From NCBI RefSeq assembly GCF_001423695.1, contig NZ_LMOZ01000003.1, positions 601,018-665,017 on the forward strand: DNA of 64,000 bases, written 5' to 3'. Shown here one piece after another: positions 59,841 through 64,000 of the stretch (positions within the stretch are counted from its first letter, which is position 1; each line of letters begins with the position of its first letter). The position numbers and the translations under genes are program-made. The DNA comes from Leifsonia sp. Leaf336 (GTDB lineage Bacteria > Actinomycetota > Actinomycetes > Actinomycetales > Microbacteriaceae). Below the pieces are notes generated by a model. That model ran no database searches and had not been told where the DNA came from. It saw only the letters and a list, made by a program, of their open reading frames with translations.

Positions 59841-60822
59841 CGCGCGGCGTCCGGTCGCGGTCTACACCGATGTGGAGGACACCGACCCGGCGCCGGGGAT
59901 CGCCCTGCTCGAGTCGCACGGCTTCGAGGTGCGCGTGCTCGGCACCCGCGACCCCGCCGCGATCATCGCGGGTGCGCAGGAGGCCGACGCGCTTCTGCCC
60001 GGCTACGCCGCGATCACGCGCGAGGTCATCGAGGCCCTGCCTCGGTTGAAGGTGATCGCGCTGATGTCGATGGGCTTCGACTATGTGGACATCGACGCGG
60101 CGACCGAACGCGGTGTCTGGGTGACGAACGTCCCCGGCGCGGCGACGGAGGAGGTCGCGACCCACGCGCTCGCGCTGCTGCTGGCGAGCGCGCGGCAGCT
60201 GCCGTTCTACACCGCCTCGGCGACCCCGGAGCGCTGGAACGAGCGCGCCGCCGTCGCGCCGCCGCGGCTGAGCGAGCAGACGCTGGGCATCGTCGGGCTG
60301 GGCAAGATCGGGCGGGCGTTCGCCCGCGTGGCCGGCCCGCTGTTCGGGCGGGTACTCGGCTACGACCCGATGCTGCCGGACGACGACGCCGTCCGCGCCG
60401 ACCTCGACGCGCTGGGGATCGAGCGGACGACGCTCGAGGAGGTCAGGAGGAACTCCGACGCCCTCTCGCTGCACGTGCCGCTGACGGCGGAGACCGCTCA
60501 CCTCGTGGACGCCGGCTTTCTCGCCGAGCTGCCGCAGGGGGCCATCCTCCTCAACGTCTCGCGCGGCGGGCTCATCGACAACGCGGCGCTCGTCGCCGCG
60601 CTCGACTCCGGACACCTGTCCGGGGCGGCGCTGGACGTCCTCGACGAAGAGCCTCCCGGGCAGCGGCATCCCCTGGTCGGCCGTGACGACGTCGTGCTCA
60701 CGCCGCACATCGCCTACTTCTCGCGCCGGACCGAGATCGAGTACGTCCGGATCCAGGCGCAGAACGCCGTCACGGCGCTCGTCACGGGCGCTCCCGAGTC
60801 TCCCGTCAACCGGCTGCCCTGA
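59833..60822 (+). CDS. D-isomer-specific 2-hydroxyacid dehydrogenase
   Basis: A 329-residue NAD-dependent dehydrogenase of the CtBP/PGDH type. The nucleotide-binding motif is [22 protein letters not shown]. Catalytic elements are [13 protein letters not shown] (Arg), [10 protein letters not shown] (Glu) and [13 protein letters not shown] (His). It could interconvert a 2-oxoacid of the operon, such as 2-ketoarginine, with its D-hydroxyacid; this is inference. It overlaps the ureohydrolase gene by 8 nt and is last in the operon. Confidence 0.88.
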   Translation: MSDARRPVAVYTDVEDTDPAPGIALLESHGFEVRVLGTRDPAAIIAGAQEADALLPGYAAITREVIEALPRLKVIALMSMGFDYVDIDAATERGVWVTNVPGAATEEVATHALALLLASARQLPFYTASATPERWNERAAVAPPRLSEQTLGIVGLGKIGRAFARVAGPLFGRVLGYDPMLPDDDAVRADLDALGIERTTLEEVRRNSDALSLHVPLTAETAHLVDAGFLAELPQGAILLNVSRGGLIDNAALVAALDSGHLSGAALDVLDEEPPGQRHPLVGRDDVVLTPHIAYFSRRTEIEYVRIQAQNAVTALVTGAPESPVNRLP

Positions 60823-60838
60823 CGCCGACGGGCGCGGC

Positions 60839-61606
60839 TCAGCGGCGCGGCGTCCACCCGGGCGGCAAGGGGTACACCAGGTCCGCGCGTTCGCGGTCGG
60901 CCTCCGCCGACCAGCCCTGGGCCGCGCCCTCGGCGTCGAAGCCGCCGCGCGCCACCCGGAAGCCGAGGTCCTCGTGCTGCGTCCGTGGTGAGCCGCCACG
61001 GCGCACGGAGGCCCGCACGCTCCAGGCGTCGTCGGCGTAGCCGCCTCCGCGGAACACCCGGTAGTCGTCGTAGCGCGCCGGGTCGAGGTAGTCCCAGCAC
61101 CACTCCCACACGTTGCCGAGGGTGTCGAACAGCCCGTGGAGGTTGGGCAGCCTCCCGCCCACGTCGTGCGGCGCCGAGAGCCCGTCGGCGCTGGTCCAGG
61201 CGACCTCGGCGAGCGGCCCGTAGTGCGGGCCGGTGGAGCCGGCGCGGCACGCGTACTCCCACTCGGCCTCCGTCGGCAGGCGATAGCCGTCGGCGTCCAC
61301 GTGCCAGGTCACGTCCTCGCCGTCGAACGAGTAGGCCGGGTCGAGGCCCTCCCACTCGGAGGCCGCATTGCAGAACCGGATGGCGCGCAGCCAGCTGATC
61401 CCGGTCGCCGGCCGGCGCGGATGCGAAGCCGGCTCGCCGATCAGCTCGGCGACCTGCTCCTCGGTGACGGCGAACCGGCCGATCTCGAACGACTCGAGTT
61501 CCACCGTCCACCGGCGCTTCAGCCGGGCGTCGTGGAGCTGCACGCTGCCGGGCGGGATGTACGCCAGCTCGATCTCCGCACCCTCCACGGCTCCACCCTG
61601 CCACAC
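60839..61606 (-). CDS. SUMF1/formylglycine-generating-enzyme-like protein
   Basis: A 255-residue protein with the FGE-sulfatase (SUMF1) fold: FEIGRFAVTEEQVAEL, GISWLRAIRFCNAASEWEGL, YRLPTEAEWEYACRAG, NLHGLFDTLGNVWEWCWDYL and FRGGGYADDAWSVRASVRRG. Members include formylglycine generators and regulators; no sulfatase gene is adjacent, so the role is open. GTG 61606 gives the longest protein; GTG 61588 with GGTGGAG upstream is an alternative. It is convergent with the catabolic operon and divergent from fliO. Confidence 0.8.
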   Translation of the reverse strand: MWQGGAVEGAEIELAYIPPGSVQLHDARLKRRWTVELESFEIGRFAVTEEQVAELIGEPASHPRRPATGISWLRAIRFCNAASEWEGLDPAYSFDGEDVTWHVDADGYRLPTEAEWEYACRAGSTGPHYGPLAEVAWTSADGLSAPHDVGGRLPNLHGLFDTLGNVWEWCWDYLDPARYDDYRVFRGGGYADDAWSVRASVRRGGSPRTQHEDLGFRVARGGFDAEGAAQGWSAEADRERADLVYPLPPGWTPRR

Positions 61607-61610
61607 CGCG

Positions 61611-61639
61611 CCTAACGGGGAGGGGAGGGCGGCCGATAG
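61611..61639 (+). promoter_or_regulatory. sigma-28-type promoter for fliO-fliP-fliQ-fliR
   Basis: CCTAAC (61611-61616), 4+11 nt, GCCGATAG (61632-61639). A GTG lies exactly 8 nt after the -10, as at fliM. Confidence 0.87.
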
Positions 61640-61647
61640 TGCGATCC

Positions 61648-62175
61648 GTGGAGACCCTGTTCGTCGCCCTCCGGGTGCTCGTCGTCCTCGGCGTGATCGT
61701 CGGGCTGCTGTGGTTCGTGCAGCGCCGCTTCACGCGCGGGCGCGGTGCACGCGGCGGCCGCACCCGTCGCGGCAACGCCGTGTCGGTGGTCGGGCGCCAA
61801 GGGGTCGGGCCGAAGGCGTCGGTCGTCGTCGTGGATGTGGACGGCAACCGGTTCGTGCTCGGCGTGACCGAACGACAGGTGAGCGTGCTGCACACCGGTG
61901 CCCGTCCGCAGGAGGTGGACGCCGAGGTGACCCCTCTGGTACCGGTGCGGAAGACGTTCGCGAAGGACGTCGACGTGGCCGGTGCGGCCGTCGCGACGGC
62001 CGGAGCGGCAACCGGAGCGGCAACTAGGGCTCACGGATCCACGGACACCAGGCAGGATGCCGATTTCCTCACGGCGCAGGGACGCGCCTCGCTCTTCGAC
62101 GAGGCACTCAAAGGCTCGATCCTGTCACCCGCGACGTGGCGCCAGGCGAGTTCGGCGGTGCGGCAGAAGAGGTGA
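61648..62175 (+). CDS. fliO: flagellar biosynthetic protein FliO
   Basis: A 175-residue FliO. One N-terminal membrane helix (TLFVALRVLVVLGVIVGLLW) precedes a basic stretch, then the conserved core VVGRQGVGPKASVVVVDVDGNRFVLGVTERQVSVL. The Ala/Gly-rich C-terminal part is variable. FliO assists assembly of the FliPQR gate. GTG 61648 is chosen because it lies 8 nt after the sigma-28-type -10 (leaderless); GTG 61639 would begin inside the -10. GTGA overlap with fliP. Confidence 0.85.
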   Translation: METLFVALRVLVVLGVIVGLLWFVQRRFTRGRGARGGRTRRGNAVSVVGRQGVGPKASVVVVDVDGNRFVLGVTERQVSVLHTGARPQEVDAEVTPLVPVRKTFAKDVDVAGAAVATAGAATGAATRAHGSTDTRQDADFLTAQGRASLFDEALKGSILSPATWRQASSAVRQKR

Positions 62176-63056
62176 CGGCGACGCGCGCCGAGCTGCGCGC
62201 ACCCTTCCGCGCCGCCCTCGGCCGCGCTCACGGCCGGGCCTCCCACCTGCTGCCGCGCCTGGCGGTCGCGGGCGTACTGGTGACGCTCATCGCCGCCGCG
62301 TTCGTCCTCCTCTCGGCGACGGCCGCGCACGCGGTGCCGACGCCCGTGCCGACCCCGTCCGGTCCAACCGGCCCGGGAGGCACCGGGGGGATCACCCTCG
62401 ACATCAACGGCCCGAACGGCACGCCGAGCACCGCCATTCTCACGCTCGTCGGCATCACGGTGCTCTCCGTGGCGCCCGCCCTGCTGCTGATGATGTCGTC
62501 GTTCACCAAGATCTTCGTCGTGCTGGCGATCACCCGGAACGCGCTGGCCCTGCCGTCCATCCCGCCGAACCAGGTGCTCGCGGGACTGTCCCTCTTCCTC
62601 AGCCTGTTCATCATGAGCCCGGTGCTGGTCGACATCAACACGACGGCGGTGCAGCCCTACCTCGCCGGGCACATCGACTTCACGGCGGCCCTGCACGCGG
62701 CGGAGGCGCCGCTGCGGCACTTCATGTCGTCGCACACGCGCGAGGAGGACATCGCGCTGATGACGCGCGCGGCGGGCCGGCCCAATCCGGACTCGGCGGC
62801 GTCCGTGCCGCTGCTGACGCTGATCCCGGCCTTCATGATCTCGGAGCTGCGCGCGGCGTTCATCATCGGCTTCGTCATCTTCGTCCCGTTCCTGGTGATC
62901 GACATGGTCGTCTCGGCCGCGCTGATGTCGATGGGCATGATGATGCTTCCGCCGGTGATGATCTCGCTGCCGTTCAAGATCCTGCTGTTCGTGCTCGTCG
63001 ACGGCTGGGGCCTCATCATCACGAGCCTGATCACGAGCTATCGGGGTGGCGGATGA
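62172..63056 (+). CDS. fliP: flagellar export gate protein FliP
   Basis: A 294-residue gate protein with a cleavable signal-like N-terminus (hydrophobic to ATAAHA, residue about 56) and a short Pro/Gly linker. The core has TILTLVGITVLSVAPALLLMMSSFTKIFVVLAITRNALALPSIPPNQVLAGLSLFLSLFIMSP, then IPAFMISELRAAFIIGFVIFVPFLVIDMVVSAALMSMGMMMLPP, all diagnostic. Overlaps fliO (GTGA) and fliQ (ATGA). Confidence 0.95.
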   Translation: MTATRAELRAPFRAALGRAHGRASHLLPRLAVAGVLVTLIAAAFVLLSATAAHAVPTPVPTPSGPTGPGGTGGITLDINGPNGTPSTAILTLVGITVLSVAPALLLMMSSFTKIFVVLAITRNALALPSIPPNQVLAGLSLFLSLFIMSPVLVDINTTAVQPYLAGHIDFTAALHAAEAPLRHFMSSHTREEDIALMTRAAGRPNPDSAASVPLLTLIPAFMISELRAAFIIGFVIFVPFLVIDMVVSAALMSMGMMMLPPVMISLPFKILLFVLVDGWGLIITSLITSYRGGG

Positions 63057-63328
63057 ACGCGAACGCAGTCCTGGACGTCGCGATGCAGGGCCTCCTGATC
63101 ACCGCCAAACTCGCCGCGCCGATCGTGGTCACCGCGCTGGTGGTGGGCTTCGCGATCTCGCTCATCCAGTCGATCACCCAGATCCAGGAGGTCACCCTCT
63201 CGTTCGTGCCGAAGGCGGCGGCGGTCGCCATCGCCCTGATCATCTGCGGTCAGTGGATGATCTCGGAGCTGATCACCTTCACGCACGTGCTGTTCGAGAA
63301 GATCCCGAACCTGCTCGGGGGCGGCTGA
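63053..63328 (+). CDS. fliQ: flagellar export gate protein FliQ
   Basis: A 91-residue protein with two membrane helices: GLLITAKLAAPIVVTALVVGFAISLIQSITQIQEVTLSFVPK (the FliQ/SpaQ consensus) and AAAVAIALIICGQWMISELI. Overlaps fliP by ATGA and fliR by one base (TGATG). Confidence 0.95.
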   Translation: MNANAVLDVAMQGLLITAKLAAPIVVTALVVGFAISLIQSITQIQEVTLSFVPKAAAVAIALIICGQWMISELITFTHVLFEKIPNLLGGG

Positions 63329-64000
63329 TGTCCATCCCGATCGATCTCTCCGCCATCGAGGCGGTCGCGCTGGCGTCGCTGCGGATGGTCGCCTTCCTGG
63401 TGATCGCGCCGCCGTTCTCGTACAACGGCTTCCCCGCCCAGGTGAAGGGGATGCTCGCCATCGGGCTCGCGGTCGCCGTCGCGCCGCGGGTCGGCGCCGG
63501 GTACCACTCCGGCGACCTCGGCGCGTTCCTGCTCGACATGGTGCGCGAGCTCGCCGTGGGCGCGACGCTCGGCTTCCTGGTCTTCGTGGTGTTCGCGGCC
63601 ATCCAGTCGGCCGGCAGCTTCATCGACCTGTTCGGCGGATTCCAGCTGGCGCAGGCGTTCGACCCGCAGGCCATGATCAACGGTGCGCAGTTCACCCGGA
63701 TGTTCCAGCTGACCGCGCTCGCACTGCTGTTCGCCTCCGGGGGCTACCAGCTCATCATCGGCGGCCTGGTGCGCACCTTCGACGCGGTGCCGCTGGCGGC
63801 TGGGATGGACCTGGCCGATCCGGCGAAGGCCATGGTGTCCGGCGTCACCCAGATGTTCCTCTCCGCGCTGCAGATCGCCGGGCCGCTCATCATCGTGCTC
63901 TTCATGGCCGACATGGCGCTCGGCCTCCTCACCCGCGTGGCGCCGGCGCTCAACGCGTTCGCGCTCGGCTTCCCGCTGAAGATCATGCTGACCGTCGTGC
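63328..64000 (+). CDS. fliR: flagellar export gate protein FliR (partial, runs off window)
   Basis: An open frame of at least 224 residues without stop to the window end. LSAIEAVALASLRMVAFLVIAPPFSYNGFPAQVKGMLAIGLAVAVAP is the FliR/SpaR N-terminus. GGFQLAQAFDPQAMINGAQFTRMFQLTALALLFASGGYQLIIGGLVRTF and PLIIVLFMADMALGLLTRVAPALNAFALGFPLKIM follow. Full-length FliR is about 255 residues, so roughly 30 are missing. flhB is expected next. Confidence 0.95.
   Translation, partial: MSIPIDLSAIEAVALASLRMVAFLVIAPPFSYNGFPAQVKGMLAIGLAVAVAPRVGAGYHSGDLGAFLLDMVRELAVGATLGFLVFVVFAAIQSAGSFIDLFGGFQLAQAFDPQAMINGAQFTRMFQLTALALLFASGGYQLIIGGLVRTFDAVPLAAGMDLADPAKAMVSGVTQMFLSALQIAGPLIIVLFMADMALGLLTRVAPALNAFALGFPLKIMLTVV

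Overview
The window is a single stretch of high-GC actinobacterial chromosome (about 70 % G+C by eye, many GTG starts, 1-4 nt gene overlaps). The gene content fits a motile member of the Microbacteriaceae, Leifsonia-like. That assignment is inferred from gene families and order; no marker gene was compared. No tRNA, rRNA, CRISPR array, transposase or phage gene was seen.

Left part (1-24.5 kb), housekeeping: the 3' end of rplI, a DnaA-box-bearing spacer, dnaB, small membrane and DUF genes, a putative rhamnosyltransferase, purB (minus), hisC, and a three-gene branched-chain (or pyruvate-like) 2-oxoacid dehydrogenase operon. Next comes a zinc-homeostasis block: znuACB behind a Zur-like operator, zur, and the cysteine-poor ribosomal proteins L28, L33 and S14. 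Then hup, a CopD-CtaG fusion, a PIF1-like helicase, an FHA protein and a serine-hydrolase-like lipoprotein that has lost its catalytic motifs.

Middle and right (24.5-64 kb), flagellar locus: flgN-flgK-flgL-fliW (minus) diverge from the sigma-28 gene fliA, followed by fliC, fliD-fliS-fliT-like, flgB-flgC-fliEFGHIJ-C40 peptidase-fliK-flgD-flgE, motB-motA-flbD (minus), fliM-fliN and fliO-fliP-fliQ-fliR (fliR runs off the window). Six transcription units begin with the same promoter architecture, TAAC-N15-G(C/T)CGAT(A/G)G, which matches sigma-28 spacing exactly; at fliM and fliO it implies leaderless translation. No P-ring or L-ring genes occur, as expected for a monoderm. flgF, flgG, flgM, flhA, flhB and che genes are not in the window.

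Non-flagellar cargo interrupts this locus. (1) 42.8-44.0 kb holds an unknown gene and a FetB-like permease. (2) 46.1-51.35 kb holds a module with a WXG-domain alpha/beta hydrolase, a small partner with a YxxxD secretion-type motif, three tandem paralogous lipoproteins and a divergent unknown gene. It looks like a type VII-exported effector with lipoprotein immunity genes and is the most novel-looking unit here. (3) 53.0-61.6 kb holds a double-headed Lrp regulator, an MFS permease, an amidohydrolase, a 2-ketoarginine-decarboxylase-like ThDP enzyme, an agmatinase/guanidinobutyrase-family ureohydrolase, a D-2-hydroxyacid dehydrogenase and a SUMF1-domain protein. Most of this is probably a guanidino-compound catabolic operon.

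A roughly 270-bp, locally AT-rich cluster of DnaA boxes lies between the fliT-like gene and flgB, an unexpected place for an oriC-like or DnaA-titrating element.
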